Shown in pieces: positions 33,284-42,831 of a stretch of 64,000 nt of DNA. Numbering within the stretch: position 1 is the first letter of the stretch; each line of letters begins with the position of its first letter. The DNA is from an uncultured bacterium (GTDB lineage Bacteria; Bacillota; Clostridia; Oscillospirales; Oscillospiraceae). The DNA lies in contig CANDCH010000009.1 of the NCBI GenBank assembly GCA_947383145.1, forward strand, positions 28,198 to 92,197. The letters are read 5' to 3'. A program made the position numbers and the translations under genes. The notes beneath the pieces are model-generated. The model saw only the letters and a list, made by a program, of their open reading frames with translations, searched no databases and was not told where the DNA came from.

Positions 33284-34606
33284 ATGGGGGACGGCTTCCG
33301 CTTTGACCTCATCTCCCCCGGCAGCGGGGTGCTGTGCGCCCTGTCCGGCGGGGCGGACTCGATGTACCTGCTGTGCCGCCTGCTGGAGGGCCGGGAGCGG
33401 TACGGCTGGACGGTGTCCGCCGCCCACCTGAACCACAACTTGCGCGCCAGCGCCTGGGCGGATGAGATCTTCGTCCGCCAGCAGTGCCGGGACCGGGGAG
33501 TGCCCCTTACCGTGGGCCATCTGGACGTGGCGGGCCACGCCGCCCGGGAGGGCCTGGGCGTGGAGGAGGCGGGCCGGACGCTCCGCTACGGCTTTCTGGA
33601 GGAGACCGCCCGCCGGGAGGGCCTGGAGCTCATCGCCACCGGCCACCACGCCATGGACAACGCCGAGACGGTGCTGATGAACCTGATCCGGGGCTGCGGG
33701 CTGAAGGGGCTGTGCGGCATCCCGGAGCGCCGGGGGGACATTGTCCGGCCCATGCTGGCGGTGGAGCGGGCGGAGATTGAGGCGTATCTCAAGGAGCACG
33801 GCGTCCCCCACGTGGAGGACGAAACCAACGCCGACCAGGCGTATACCCGGAATACAATCCGGCATCAACTGCTCCCCCTCCTGGAGGAGCTCAATCCCCG
33901 GGCCGCCGCCCACATCGCCGCCGCCGCCCGCCGCCTGCGGGAGGACGAGGAGGAGCTGTCCCGGCAGGCGGGCCAGATCGCGGGGCAGGGGCTGGATATC
34001 CCGGACGGCGCCGCCGTCAGCGTGGAGCTGCTGCGGGAGGCCCCCCGGCCCATCGCCCTGCGGGTCTGCGGCCAGCTGCTGGAGCGGGCGGGCCTGGGGG
34101 GGGAGGCGGTCCACCGGGAGGGAATGCTGGCCCTGGCCCTGGGGGAGGACCCCTCCGCCGCCCTGGACATGCCCGGCGGGCGGGTCTGGCGGCAGTACGG
34201 CCTGCTGGCCCTGTCCCGGTCGCGGGAGTCCGGTCCGCCAGAGCCCAGGGAGCTGGCGGAGGGGGAGATCCGCTGGGGGAAGTGGGTCATCGGCTGCGTC
34301 CCGGCGGTGTGCCCGGAAAAGGCGTATCTGACCCCCCACAATTTTTATCTGAAGCCGGACCGCTACGCCGTCCGTTCCCGCCGGGAGGGGGACGCCCTCG
34401 CCCTGGGGGACCGGCCGCGCAAGACGGTGAAAAAGCTGATGATCGAGGGCCGGGTGCCCGCCGGGGAGCGGGAGCTGGTCCCTGTGCTGGACCGGGCGGG
34501 GGCGGCGGCGGCCCTGGGCGGCTTCGGCCCGGACAAGGAGTTTCTGGCTGAGCCCGGGGGGCCGGCTGTGCATATCATTTTAAAGACAGAGGAGAATGCG
34601 CTATGA
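33284..34606 (+). CDS. tilS: tRNA(Ile)-lysidine synthetase
   Basis: This 440-residue enzyme modifies C34 of tRNA-Ile(CAU) so that it reads AUA. The PP-loop ATP site is CALSGGADSMYL (about residues 17-28). LNHNLRASAWADE and the later GHHAMDNAETVLMNLIRG are conserved. C-terminal TilS domains end it. The ATG is 5 bases after the dnaB stop, with GAGGAG in the end of dnaB. It overlaps hpt by 4 bases (ATGA). Confidence 0.93.
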   Translation: MGDGFRFDLISPGSGVLCALSGGADSMYLLCRLLEGRERYGWTVSAAHLNHNLRASAWADEIFVRQQCRDRGVPLTVGHLDVAGHAAREGLGVEEAGRTLRYGFLEETARREGLELIATGHHAMDNAETVLMNLIRGCGLKGLCGIPERRGDIVRPMLAVERAEIEAYLKEHGVPHVEDETNADQAYTRNTIRHQLLPLLEELNPRAAAHIAAAARRLREDEEELSRQAGQIAGQGLDIPDGAAVSVELLREAPRPIALRVCGQLLERAGLGGEAVHREGMLALALGEDPSAALDMPGGRVWRQYGLLALSRSRESGPPEPRELAEGEIRWGKWVIGCVPAVCPEKAYLTPHNFYLKPDRYAVRSRREGDALALGDRPRKTVKKLMIEGRVPAGERELVPVLDRAGAAAALGGFGPDKEFLAEPGGPAVHIILKTEENAL

Positions 34607-35145
34607 TCCATCCAGACGTGGAACAGGTTCTGTACACCGAAGAGGAGCTCCGGCGGCGGGTGAGGGAGCTGGGCGGGCAGATCACCGCCGACTACGCCGG
34701 ACGCAGGCCGCTGCTGGCCTCCGTGCTGCGGGGGTCCTACATCTTCATGGCCGACCTCACCCGGGCCATCGGCCTGGACGTGACGGTGGACTTCATGGTG
34801 GTGTCCTCCTATGGCGCGGGCACCGTCAGCTCGGGACAGGTGGAGATCAAAAAGGACCTGTCCGACTCCATCGAGGGCCGGGACCTCATCATTGTGGAGG
34901 ACATATTGGACTCGGGCAACACCCTGTACTACCTGATGGATGTGCTCCGGGCCCGGAAGCCCGCCTCCATCCGCATCTGTACCCTGATGGACAAGCCGGA
35001 GCGGCGCACCAAGCCCATCATCGCCGACTACTGTGGCTTTACCATTCCGGATGCCTTCATCGTGGGCTACGGCCTGGATTACAACGAGAAGTACCGCAAC
35101 CTGCCCTATGTGGGGGTGCTGCGGCCCTCTGTGTATGACAAATAA
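34603..35145 (+). CDS. hpt: Hypoxanthine phosphoribosyltransferase
   Basis: 180 residues. It salvages hypoxanthine and guanine using PRPP. The PRPP site is LIIVEDILDSGNTLYYL, and the early loop reads LRGSYIFMADL. Late KPIIADYCGFTIPDAFIVGYGLD is the base-binding region. The start overlaps the tilS stop by 4 bases. tilS-hpt-ftsH is a conserved order in Firmicutes. Confidence 0.95.
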   Translation: MIHPDVEQVLYTEEELRRRVRELGGQITADYAGRRPLLASVLRGSYIFMADLTRAIGLDVTVDFMVVSSYGAGTVSSGQVEIKKDLSDSIEGRDLIIVEDILDSGNTLYYLMDVLRARKPASIRICTLMDKPERRTKPIIADYCGFTIPDAFIVGYGLDYNEKYRNLPYVGVLRPSVYDK

Positions 35146-35169
35146 ACCCGTCAAAGGAGAACAGCTATT

Positions 35170-37044
35170 TTGAGGCAGTCAAGGCAATACAGTATCAAAA
35201 ACGTTTTTCTCTCCGCAGTGGTGGTGCTGGCGCTGCTGTGGGGATTTGTCCTGTTCACCGCGGGGGACCGGGACAACATTTCCTATTCCGCCGTCCTGAC
35301 CTGCTTCCAGGGGGAGCTGGTCACCGAGTTCACGGTGGACGGCGGGGGCGTCCTGACCATGAAGATGAAGGACGGCTCCATCCTGCGCCACGCCCTGGCG
35401 GACGTGGACGCCTTCCGGCGGGAGCTGGGCGAGCTCATTGAGGACCAGCACCGGCGGGCCGTCATCAAGAGCTACGACTTCCGGCAGCCCTATGAAATGC
35501 CCCTGTGGCTGGTTGTGCTGCTGCCCTGCGGGGCGTCGGTCCTGCTGGCGCTGGGGCTGTGGGCCATTCTGGGAGCCCGGCAACAGGCCGGCCAGGGCGG
35601 CGGGGGCGGAGGACCGGGGCCCGGCCGCTTCGGTCAGGCCCGCACCGTGGAGGGCGGCGGGGACGCCGTCACCTTTGCCGACGTGGCCGGGGCGGACGAG
35701 GAGAAGCAGGAGCTCCAGGAGCTGGTGGACTTTCTCCGGGAGCCCCGGAAGTTCATCAACCTGGGGGCGCGCATCCCCAAGGGGGTGCTGCTGGTGGGCC
35801 CGCCGGGCACCGGCAAAACCCTGCTGGCCCGGGCCGTGGCCGGGGAGGCGGGGGTGAAGTTTCTGTCCATCTCCGGCTCCGACTTTGTGGAGCTGTATGT
35901 GGGCGTGGGCGCGTCCCGGGTGCGGGACCTGTTCGACCAGGCCAAGAAGGAGTCCCCCGCCATCGTGTTCATCGACGAGATCGACGCCGTGGGACGCCAG
36001 CGGGGCACCGGCCTGGGGGGCGGCCATGACGAGCGGGAGCAGACCCTGAACCAGCTGCTGGTGGAGATGGACGGCTTCGCCGCCAACGAGGGGGTCATTG
36101 TGCTGGCCGCCACCAACCGGCAGGACATCCTGGACCCCGCCCTGCTCCGCCCCGGCCGGTTCGACCGGCAGGTGTACGTGGGCAGGCCGGATATGAAGGG
36201 CCGGGAGGAGATCCTCCGGGTGCACACCCGGAAAAAGCCCCTGGCCGACGACGTGGACCTGAGGGAGATCGCCCGGGAGACCACCGGCTTCACCGGCGCG
36301 GACCTGGAGAACCTGATGAACGAGTCCGCCCTGCTGGCCGCCCGGCGGGATCGGCCCTATATCACCCTGGCGGACGTGCAGGAGTCGGTCGTCAAGGTCA
36401 TCGCAGGGCCGGAGAAGCGCAGCCGGGAGCGGCTTCTGGAGGACCGGCGGATCACCGCCTACCACGAGGCGGGCCACGCCGTGGTCAGCCACGCCCTGCC
36501 CACCCAGGACCCGGTGCAGCAAATCACCATCGTCCCCCGGGGGAGCGCGGCGGGCATGACCATCAACCGCCCCCAGGAGGACCGGGACCACGTGACCCGC
36601 CAGCGGCTGGTGGAGACCCTGTCCACCCTGTTAGGGGGCCGGTGCGCCGAGGAGACCGCCCTGGGCTTTGTGTGCACCGGCGCGGTGAGCGACCTGGAGC
36701 GGGCCACCGCCATCGCCAGGGACATGGTGACCAAGTACGGCATGAGCGAAAAGCTGGGCCACACCGCCTTCCACACCGGCAGCGACGAGGTGTTCATCGG
36801 CCGGTCCATGGCCCAGGCCCGGCCCTACTCCGAGCAGACCGCCGCCCTCATCGACCGGGAGGTGAAGGACCTGCTGGACGGGGCCTACGCCCGGTGCCGG
36901 GAGATTTTGGAGCGGGACCGGGACAAGCTGGAGCTGGTGGCCCAATTCCTGCTGGAGCATGAGACCATGGACGCGCGCCAGTTCCAGCTGGCATATGACG
37001 ACCCGGCGGCCCTGCAATCCGCCGCCGGGGGGACGGAGAGCTGA
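35170..37044 (+). CDS. ftsH: ATP-dependent zinc metalloprotease FtsH
   Basis: This 624-residue membrane AAA+ protease starts with TTG at 35170, after AAAGGAG. Helices lie at about 12-30 and 112-135, enclosing a short outer domain. A Gly-rich linker follows. Walker A is GPPGTGKT (210-217), then the pore loop [10 protein letters not shown] and the second region of homology. The zinc site is HEAGH near residue 432, with the third ligand in VSDLERA. The hexamer degrades misfolded membrane proteins and regulators. Confidence 0.96.
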   Translation: MRQSRQYSIKNVFLSAVVVLALLWGFVLFTAGDRDNISYSAVLTCFQGELVTEFTVDGGGVLTMKMKDGSILRHALADVDAFRRELGELIEDQHRRAVIKSYDFRQPYEMPLWLVVLLPCGASVLLALGLWAILGARQQAGQGGGGGGPGPGRFGQARTVEGGGDAVTFADVAGADEEKQELQELVDFLREPRKFINLGARIPKGVLLVGPPGTGKTLLARAVAGEAGVKFLSISGSDFVELYVGVGASRVRDLFDQAKKESPAIVFIDEIDAVGRQRGTGLGGGHDEREQTLNQLLVEMDGFAANEGVIVLAATNRQDILDPALLRPGRFDRQVYVGRPDMKGREEILRVHTRKKPLADDVDLREIARETTGFTGADLENLMNESALLAARRDRPYITLADVQESVVKVIAGPEKRSRERLLEDRRITAYHEAGHAVVSHALPTQDPVQQITIVPRGSAAGMTINRPQEDRDHVTRQRLVETLSTLLGGRCAEETALGFVCTGAVSDLERATAIARDMVTKYGMSEKLGHTAFHTGSDEVFIGRSMAQARPYSEQTAALIDREVKDLLDGAYARCREILERDRDKLELVAQFLLEHETMDARQFQLAYDDPAALQSAAGGTES

Positions 37045-37047
37045 GAG

Positions 37048-37704
37048 ATGGAAAATTGGGAAGTGGAACAGGGCTTTGACGGGGGGACGCCCTCGGAAGA
37101 GGGGGCCGCCGGACAGGAGCGGGACCGGATTCCGGAGGGTCCGGCCCCGGAGCCCGGAGCGCAGAGCCGGGAGGCGCCCTTTCCCGGGCGGGAGCTGTAT
37201 CTGAACGTCCGGGTGCTGGTGGTCATGATGACGGCCTTTGTGATGCTGTTTACCTTTGTGGCCCGGATTATTGTGGTCAGCGGCCCGTCTATGGAAAATA
37301 CCCTGTGGGGCGGGGACCTGATCCTGGTGTGGTCTCTGGGCTACACCCCGGAGCAGGGAGACGTGGTGGTGCTCACCCAGGAGAGCTATCAGGAGGACTC
37401 CATTGTGAAGCGGGTGATCGCCACCGGGGGCCAGCAGGTGGACATTGACTACAACTCCGGCTCCGTCAAGGTGGACGGCACGGCCCTGGAGGAGCCGTAT
37501 ATCAAGGAACAGATGCTGGTTCCAGGCTACGGCGAGGGGATCAACCATGTGATCGTGCCCGAGGGATGCATCTTCGTCATGGGGGACAACCGCAACCACT
37601 CGGCGGACAGCCGCTATCCCTCCATCGGCATTGTGGACAACCGGTGCGTCATCGGCCGCGGGATGCTGGTGCTGTTCCCGCTTACCCACTGGAAGGGGCT
37701 GTGA
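37048..37704 (+). CDS. lepB: Type I signal peptidase
   Basis: 218 residues, one N-terminal helix (about 55-77) after a polar, Pro/Glu-rich cytoplasmic segment of about 50 residues, longer than usual. Catalytic Ser81 in VVSGPSMENTL and Lys121 in SIVKRVIA form the dyad. Late GDNRNHSADSRY is the conserved box E. It cleaves signal peptides outside the membrane. It starts 3 bases after the ftsH stop. Confidence 0.93.
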   Translation: MENWEVEQGFDGGTPSEEGAAGQERDRIPEGPAPEPGAQSREAPFPGRELYLNVRVLVVMMTAFVMLFTFVARIIVVSGPSMENTLWGGDLILVWSLGYTPEQGDVVVLTQESYQEDSIVKRVIATGGQQVDIDYNSGSVKVDGTALEEPYIKEQMLVPGYGEGINHVIVPEGCIFVMGDNRNHSADSRYPSIGIVDNRCVIGRGMLVLFPLTHWKGL

Positions 37705-37757
37705 GCGATGGGCCCCGATCATCTTTTGCGCCCCGGCCTGAGGGGGGGAGGTTTCCC

Positions 37758-38696
37758 ATGGATGTGAAGCGTAAACAAAAATTTGGGGGGCGGTCCTGGC
37801 TGATCTGCGCGCTGGCGGCCGGGCTTTGCGCCGCCGCCCTGCGGAAGTGGCAGCTGGCCTCCGCCTTTGAGGCGGGCACCGGCCTGTCCGTCCCCTGGGC
37901 CCCCGCCAGCGTCATTCTCACCTGCGTGCTGGTGATGTCGGGGGCGTGGTTCATCATTTTGGCCATGTACCAGCCCCTGTCCCGCCGCCCCAACACCGCC
38001 GGGGGGGCTCAGCGCTGGGACCTGGCGTTTCTGGACGCGGGGGACGCGGTGTATCCCGTCCTGGTGGTGGCGTCGTCCTTTCTGGCGGTGGCGGCTTCGG
38101 TGGCGCTGTTTCCCCTGGGGCTGCGCCAGTGGCAGGAGTACCAGACCGCCGTGGCCGCAGAGCTCCAGCCGCCCAGCACCAACGGCGTGCTCACCATCGC
38201 CACGGCGGCGGGGGCGCTGGCGGCCTTCCTGGGCCTGCTCCAGATGGGGCGGGACGGGCTGCGCCCCGGACGGCGGGGCCGGGGCGGCTATGCCGCCGCC
38301 CTGCCCGGAGTGGCCGGGTGCGTGTGGCTGATGGAGAGCTTCCGCGCCCACGCCGCCAACCCGGTGCTGTGGGACTATGTGCCGCTGCTGCTGGCCATTG
38401 TGTGCGGGATGCTGTTCTTCATGGATTTTGCCGGGATGTCCGCCGGTACGTCCAAGCCCCGGCGGCTGCTGTGGATGGCGGCGATGACGCTGGTTCTGTC
38501 CATTCAGGCCATGGTCTCCGCCGCGGCGGAGCGGACCTGGGGCGACGTGCTGCTGCTGTCCGCCCAGCTGCTTGCGGCGGCGGCGGTGCTGTGGCGGCTG
38601 CCGCCCAACCTGGAAAACCCGCCCCCCATCAACGGGACCCCCATCCCCCCTGTCCAGGGGGAGGCAAGCATACAGGAGGAATCCACCTATGAATGA
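37758..38696 (+). CDS. Multi-pass membrane protein of unknown function
   Basis: The ATG at 37758 follows GGGGGGGAGG. The 312-residue protein has eight or so hydrophobic segments between residues 13 and 285, and a Pro-rich tail (LENPPPINGTPIPP). No family motif is recognised. It overlaps metG by 8 bases, so it is translated from the same message, between lepB and metG. The gene looks like a lineage-specific insertion in the housekeeping run. Confidence 0.75.
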   Translation: MDVKRKQKFGGRSWLICALAAGLCAAALRKWQLASAFEAGTGLSVPWAPASVILTCVLVMSGAWFIILAMYQPLSRRPNTAGGAQRWDLAFLDAGDAVYPVLVVASSFLAVAASVALFPLGLRQWQEYQTAVAAELQPPSTNGVLTIATAAGALAAFLGLLQMGRDGLRPGRRGRGGYAAALPGVAGCVWLMESFRAHAANPVLWDYVPLLLAIVCGMLFFMDFAGMSAGTSKPRRLLWMAAMTLVLSIQAMVSAAAERTWGDVLLLSAQLLAAAAVLWRLPPNLENPPPINGTPIPPVQGEASIQEESTYE

Positions 38697-40662
38697 CAAG
38701 AAGTTCTATATCACCACCCCCATCTACTACCCCTCCGGCAAGCTTCACATCGGCCACGCCTACTGCACCGTGGCCACCGACGCCATGGCCCGGTACAAGC
38801 GGCTGTGCGGGTACGACGTGATGTTCCTCACCGGCACCGACGAGCACGGCCAGAAAATCGAGGACAAGGCCAAGGAGGCGGGGGTGACCCCCCAGCAATT
38901 CGTGGACAATATTGTGGCCGCCCCCGGCGGGGTGCTGGACCTGTGGAAGCTGATGAATATCAGCTATGACCGCTTTATCCGCACCACCGACGATTACCAC
39001 GTGGAGGCCATCCAGAAGATTTTCAAGGCCATGTACGACAAGGGGGACATCTACAAGGGCTCCTACAAGGGCAAATACTGCAAGCCCTGCGAGTCCTTCT
39101 GGACGGAGAGCCAGCTGGTGGACGGCAAGTGCCCCGACTGCGGCCGGGAGGTGATGGACGCGGAGGAGGAGGCCTACTTCTTCCGGGCCTCCAAGTACGC
39201 CTCACGGGTGCGGGACCTGCTGCTGAACACCGGCTTCCTGGAGCCCAAGAGCCGGGTGAACGAGATGGTGAACAACTTCATCGACTGCGAGGGGGGCCTC
39301 CAGGACCTGTGCGTGTCCCGCACCTCCTTCACCTGGGGCGTGCCGGTGGATTTCGACCCCGGCCACGTGGTCTACGTGTGGCTGGACGCGCTGTTCAACT
39401 ATATGACCGCCCTGGGCTATCAAAACAGCCGGTATGACGATCTGGACAGGTTCTGGCCCGCCGACGTCCACTTCATCGGCAAGGAGATCGTCCGCTTCCA
39501 CGCCATCTACTGGCCCGCCTTCCTCATGAGCCTGGACCTGCCCCTGCCCAAAAAGGTGTACGGCCACGGCTGGCTCAACTTCAACGGGGACAAGATGTCC
39601 AAGTCCAAGGGAAACGTGGTGGACCCCCATCTGCTGTCCCAGCGGTACGGGGTGGACGCTTTGCGGTTCTTCCTGCTGCGCTCCTTCCCCTTCGGGTCCG
39701 ACGGGAACTTCACCAACGAGCTGCTCATCCAGACCATCAACACCGACCTGGCCAACGACCTGGGCAACCTGGTGAGCCGCACCACCGCCATGGCGGAGAA
39801 GTATTTCAGCGGCAAACTCCCCGAGGCCAAGGAGAGCGCCGAATTGGACGGGGAGCTGATCGCCCTGGCGTCCGGCCTGCGGGGGCGCTACGAGGGGCAG
39901 ATGGAGAAGTTCCAGTTCCAGAACGCCCTGGAGGAGGTCTTTAAGGTCATCCAGCGGGCCAACAAATATATTGATGAGAACGCCCCCTGGGCCCTGGCCA
40001 AGGACCTGGAGGCCAATAGCTCCCGGCTGGCGGCGGTGCTCTATAACCTGCTGGAGACCGTTCGGATCTGCGCCGTGCTGCTCACCCCCTTCATGCCCGA
40101 GAGCTGTGAAAGGATTTTCGCCCAGATCGGGGCGGAAAAGTCCGCCCGGACGTGGGATTCCGCCGCCCAGTGGGGCGTCCTGTCCGCCGCGGTGTCCGTC
40201 GTCAAGGGAGAGAACCTGTTCCCCCGCATCGACCTGGCAAAGGAGCTGGCCGAGCTGGAGGCCATCCAGGAGGAGGCCAGAAAGGCCGCGCTGCCCGCCC
40301 TGGAGATCGAGCCGCTGGCGGAGGAACAGGTAGATTTCGACACCTTCTGCAAGTCCGACTTCCGGGCGGTGAAGGTGAAGGACTGCCAGAGCGTGAAGAA
40401 GTCCGACAAGCTGCTGAAGTTCACCCTGGACGACGGCACCGGCGCCGATCGTCAGATTCTGTCCGGCATCGCCAAGTGGTACAGGCCGGAGGAGCTCATC
40501 GGCAAGACCCTGGTGGCCATCGTCAACCTCCCCCCCCGGAAGATGATGGGGCAGGAGAGCCAGGGTATGCTCATCTCCGCCGTCCACACCGAAAAGGGCG
40601 AGGAGGTCCTCCACCTGCTGATGGTGGACGGCGCCATCCCCGCCGGGGCCAAGCTGTGTTGA
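38689..40662 (+). CDS. metG: Methionyl-tRNA synthetase
   Basis: This 657-residue enzyme has the class I signatures KLHIGHAY near residue 17 and KMSKSKGN near 302. A zinc knuckle of CxxC pairs (CKPCESFW near 131, KCPDCGRE near 147) marks the longer, zinc-containing type. From about residue 548 a C-terminal EMAP-II-like domain (DFDTFCKSDFRAVKVKDC) binds tRNA and forms the dimer. AGGAGGAATCC precedes the ATG. Confidence 0.96.
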   Translation: MNDKKFYITTPIYYPSGKLHIGHAYCTVATDAMARYKRLCGYDVMFLTGTDEHGQKIEDKAKEAGVTPQQFVDNIVAAPGGVLDLWKLMNISYDRFIRTTDDYHVEAIQKIFKAMYDKGDIYKGSYKGKYCKPCESFWTESQLVDGKCPDCGREVMDAEEEAYFFRASKYASRVRDLLLNTGFLEPKSRVNEMVNNFIDCEGGLQDLCVSRTSFTWGVPVDFDPGHVVYVWLDALFNYMTALGYQNSRYDDLDRFWPADVHFIGKEIVRFHAIYWPAFLMSLDLPLPKKVYGHGWLNFNGDKMSKSKGNVVDPHLLSQRYGVDALRFFLLRSFPFGSDGNFTNELLIQTINTDLANDLGNLVSRTTAMAEKYFSGKLPEAKESAELDGELIALASGLRGRYEGQMEKFQFQNALEEVFKVIQRANKYIDENAPWALAKDLEANSSRLAAVLYNLLETVRICAVLLTPFMPESCERIFAQIGAEKSARTWDSAAQWGVLSAAVSVVKGENLFPRIDLAKELAELEAIQEEARKAALPALEIEPLAEEQVDFDTFCKSDFRAVKVKDCQSVKKSDKLLKFTLDDGTGADRQILSGIAKWYRPEELIGKTLVAIVNLPPRKMMGQESQGMLISAVHTEKGEEVLHLLMVDGAIPAGAKLC

Positions 40663-40760
40663 AAGCAGTGGACTTTTTCAGGCCCATATGGTAAACTGAT
40701 ACCTGCTGCGGGCCCTGCGCAGGGCTGCAAATTTGAGAACAGAGAAAGAAGTGAGCGAAT

Positions 40761-41357
40761 ATGAAGCGGTTTGTATCCACTCTTCTGGCGCTGGCGATGC
40801 TGGCGTCCCTTGCCGCCTGCGGCGAGGGCGGCCTGAGCCTCAAGCCGGAGGGCGAGAAGAAGGACGGCGAGGTAATCACCCCGGAGGACGGCGTGGCCCT
40901 GGGCTATGAGGGCGACACCCTGCGCACGGCGTTCTTCGACATGACCGTGGAGAACCCCAGAACCAGCGAAACCTACAACGGGCTCACCGCCGAGGAGGGC
41001 TATCAGTTTCTGGCGGCGGACCTCACCCTGTATAACCACACCGGCGTGACCCAGCCCATGTTCGACACCGACTTCGAGGTGGTGTGGGATCTGGACGACG
41101 ACGACGCCTGGGCCTGGCCGGAGTGCTATGAGGAGGAGGGCGCGGGCGGCGAGATGGAGTACTCCGTAAAGTCGGAGGACCAGATCCCGGTGGAGTTCGA
41201 GCTGGGTATCCACAAGACCCAGACCGGCGTGCTGCTGTTCCAGGTGCCCGAGGACTGCAAGGATTTTTATATCGCCTACTATGAGGTGTTCATGCCGGAG
41301 GAGGAGGGAGGCGAACCCGACTACGGCGACTCCTTCTTCGTCCGTTTCAGCGCGTGA
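40761..41357 (+). CDS. Predicted lipoprotein with a DUF4352-like beta domain
   Basis: Signal peptide with lipobox SLAAC (Cys20). The 178-residue outer part is acidic and reads like an Ig-like fold (FFDMTVENPRTSETYNG, QFLAADLTLYNHTG, KTQTGVLLFQVPEDCKDF), as in Telobox/DUF4352 lipoproteins. It is attached to the outer membrane face. GAAAGAAGTGAGCG precedes the start. The stop overlaps the tatD-like gene by 4 bases if that gene uses GTG. Function unknown. Confidence 0.75.
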   Translation: MKRFVSTLLALAMLASLAACGEGGLSLKPEGEKKDGEVITPEDGVALGYEGDTLRTAFFDMTVENPRTSETYNGLTAEEGYQFLAADLTLYNHTGVTQPMFDTDFEVVWDLDDDDAWAWPECYEEEGAGGEMEYSVKSEDQIPVEFELGIHKTQTGVLLFQVPEDCKDFYIAYYEVFMPEEEGGEPDYGDSFFVRFSA

Positions 41358-42130
41358 GCATGGGGCTGTTTGACACCCACGCCCACTACGACGCCCATCA
41401 GTTCGCCCCCGACCGGGACCAGGTGCTGTCCGCCCTGCCCGGTCAGGGGGTGGAGCTGGTGGTCAACCCCGGGTGCGATCTGGCCAGCTCCCGCCGGGCG
41501 GTGGAGCTGGCGGGGCGGTATCCCTTTTTGTACGCCGCCGTGGGGGTCCACCCAGAGGAGTGCGGCGGCTGGACGGACGGGGACGCGGAGGAGCTGCGCG
41601 CTCTGGCGGCCCGGCCCAAGGTGGTGGCAGTGGGGGAGATCGGGCTGGACTACTACTGGCCTGAAAATCCGCCCAGGGAGCTGCAAAAACAGGCGTTCCG
41701 GGCGCAGATGGCCCTGGCCGGGGAGCTGAACCTGCCTGTTATCGTCCATGACCGGGAGGCCCACGGGGACTGTATGGACGTGATCCGGGCGTTCCCCGGC
41801 GTGCGGGGGGTGTTCCACTGCTTTTCCGGCAGCGCGGAGATGGCCCGGGAGCTGGTGCGCCTGGGGTGGATGATCTCCTTTACCGGGGTGCTCACCTACA
41901 AAAACGCCCGGAGGGCGGTGGAGGCCGCCCAGGCCGTCCCGCTGGACCGCATTATGATCGAGACCGACAGCCCCTATATGGCCCCCGTTCCCCACCGGGG
42001 GAAGCGGAACCATTCGGGCTATGTGGGACTGGTCTGTGAACGGCTGGCGGAGCTGAAGGGGATCACAGTGGAACAATGTTCCGAGGCGACCCTGGAAAAT
42101 GGCCGTAGATTCTTCCAGATCCAGGATTAA
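41354..42130 (+). CDS. TatD-family metal-dependent deoxyribonuclease
   Basis: 258 residues with the TIM-barrel metal sites of TatD: LFDTHAHYDAHQF, GVHPEECG, VGEIGLDYYW, VIVHDREAH, GVFHCFSGS and IETDSPYMAP. These enzymes are Mg2+-dependent nucleases with roles in DNA repair and quality control. GTG at 41354 overlaps the lipoprotein stop (GTGA); an ATG two codons later is the alternative. Confidence 0.92.
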   Translation: MSMGLFDTHAHYDAHQFAPDRDQVLSALPGQGVELVVNPGCDLASSRRAVELAGRYPFLYAAVGVHPEECGGWTDGDAEELRALAARPKVVAVGEIGLDYYWPENPPRELQKQAFRAQMALAGELNLPVIVHDREAHGDCMDVIRAFPGVRGVFHCFSGSAEMARELVRLGWMISFTGVLTYKNARRAVEAAQAVPLDRIMIETDSPYMAPVPHRGKRNHSGYVGLVCERLAELKGITVEQCSEATLENGRRFFQIQD

Positions 42131-42223
42131 AATGGGAGAGAACGGAAAATTGTAGTTTTTTGTGGAACTGGATGAAAATTTGTTCCAAAATGCCGCTGTT
42201 TTCAGTTTTTTTTCAATCAGTGC

Positions 42224-42252
42224 TTGACAGTTTTTTAGCGTAGTGCTATACT
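42224..42252 (+). promoter_or_regulatory. Promoter of the cold-shock gene
   Basis: A perfect TTGACA (42224-42229), a 17-base spacer and TATACT (42247-42252). The leader from about 42259 to the start codon is about 108 bases long, as in cold-shock genes. Confidence 0.88.
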
Positions 42253-42283
42253 GACAATGGTTTTGATGTATGAACTGATTTGT

Positions 42284-42319
42284 GCCCGCTCTTTCGTACA
42301 TGAAGGGGCGGACTTTTTT
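42284..42319 (+). promoter_or_regulatory. Terminator-like attenuator in the cold-shock leader
   Basis: CCGCTCTTTC (42286-42295) pairs with GAAGGGGCGG (42302-42311) with two G-U pairs, followed by ACTTTTTT. It is an intrinsic terminator between the promoter and the coding region, about 50 bases before the start codon. It suggests control of transcript completion. Confidence 0.6.
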
Positions 42320-42366
42320 CTTCTACTTTCAAAACGAAATTTTTACAAATAAGGAGGATATAGGAA

Positions 42367-42585
42367 ATGAACGGAACAGTGAAATGGTTCAACGCTGAGA
42401 AGGGCTATGGCTTCATCACTCCCGAGGACGGTACGGAGGATGTGTTCGTCCACTTCTCCGCCATTGTGGCCGACGGCTACAAGAAGCTGCTGGAGGGGCA
42501 GAAGGTCACCTTCGAGACTGAGCCCGATCCCCGCGGCGCCAAGGGCGTGCGCGCCACCAACGTGGTAGCCCAGACCGAGGCGTAA
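42367..42585 (+). CDS. Cold-shock protein (CspA family)
   Basis: 72 residues, one cold-shock domain: [15 protein letters not shown] (RNP1 in KGYGFI), DVFVHFSAI (RNP2) and a typical end. It binds single-stranded RNA and DNA and opens RNA hairpins. The ribosome site AAGGAGGATATAGG is very strong. It has its own promoter, long leader and terminator. Confidence 0.95.
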   Translation: MNGTVKWFNAEKGYGFITPEDGTEDVFVHFSAIVADGYKKLLEGQKVTFETEPDPRGAKGVRATNVVAQTEA

Positions 42586-42599
42586 GCTGAGACGTGAGG

Positions 42600-42632
42600 A
42601 AGGACCCGCCGCTGACGCGGCGGGTCCTTTTT
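42600..42632 (+). terminator. Terminator of the cold-shock gene
   Basis: A perfect 13-bp GC-rich stem (AAGGACCCGCCGC with its complement) around TGAC, followed by TTTTTT. Confidence 0.95.
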
Positions 42633-42659
42633 TCGCGGTCTGGGACGCGCTTCTCCGTT

Positions 42660-42795
42660 TTGTACATGAACTGGCGGATTCTCTCCATGTACAACGGGGC
42701 CTCCGCCCGGTATAATATAGCCAGCGCGGAGGAAAAAGCGCGCCCCCGTTGACGGGAGAGCCGGCAAGGAGGATGGGAGCGCCGGTTTTCCGCCC
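42660..42795 (+). promoter_or_regulatory. Inverted repeat, TATAAT and hairpin: possible small-RNA unit
   Basis: TTGTACATG (42660-42668) and CATGTACAA (42686-42694) form an inverted repeat. TATAAT follows at 42712-42717. About 70 bases later a stem GCCGGC/GCCGG is followed by TTTTCC. No coding frame fits. It could be a short transcript, or simply the end region of the araC-type gene on the other strand. Confidence 0.3.
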
Positions 42796-42831
42796 TGTCC
42801 GCGTCCGGCGGGAGGTCCGGCCTGCGCGGGT

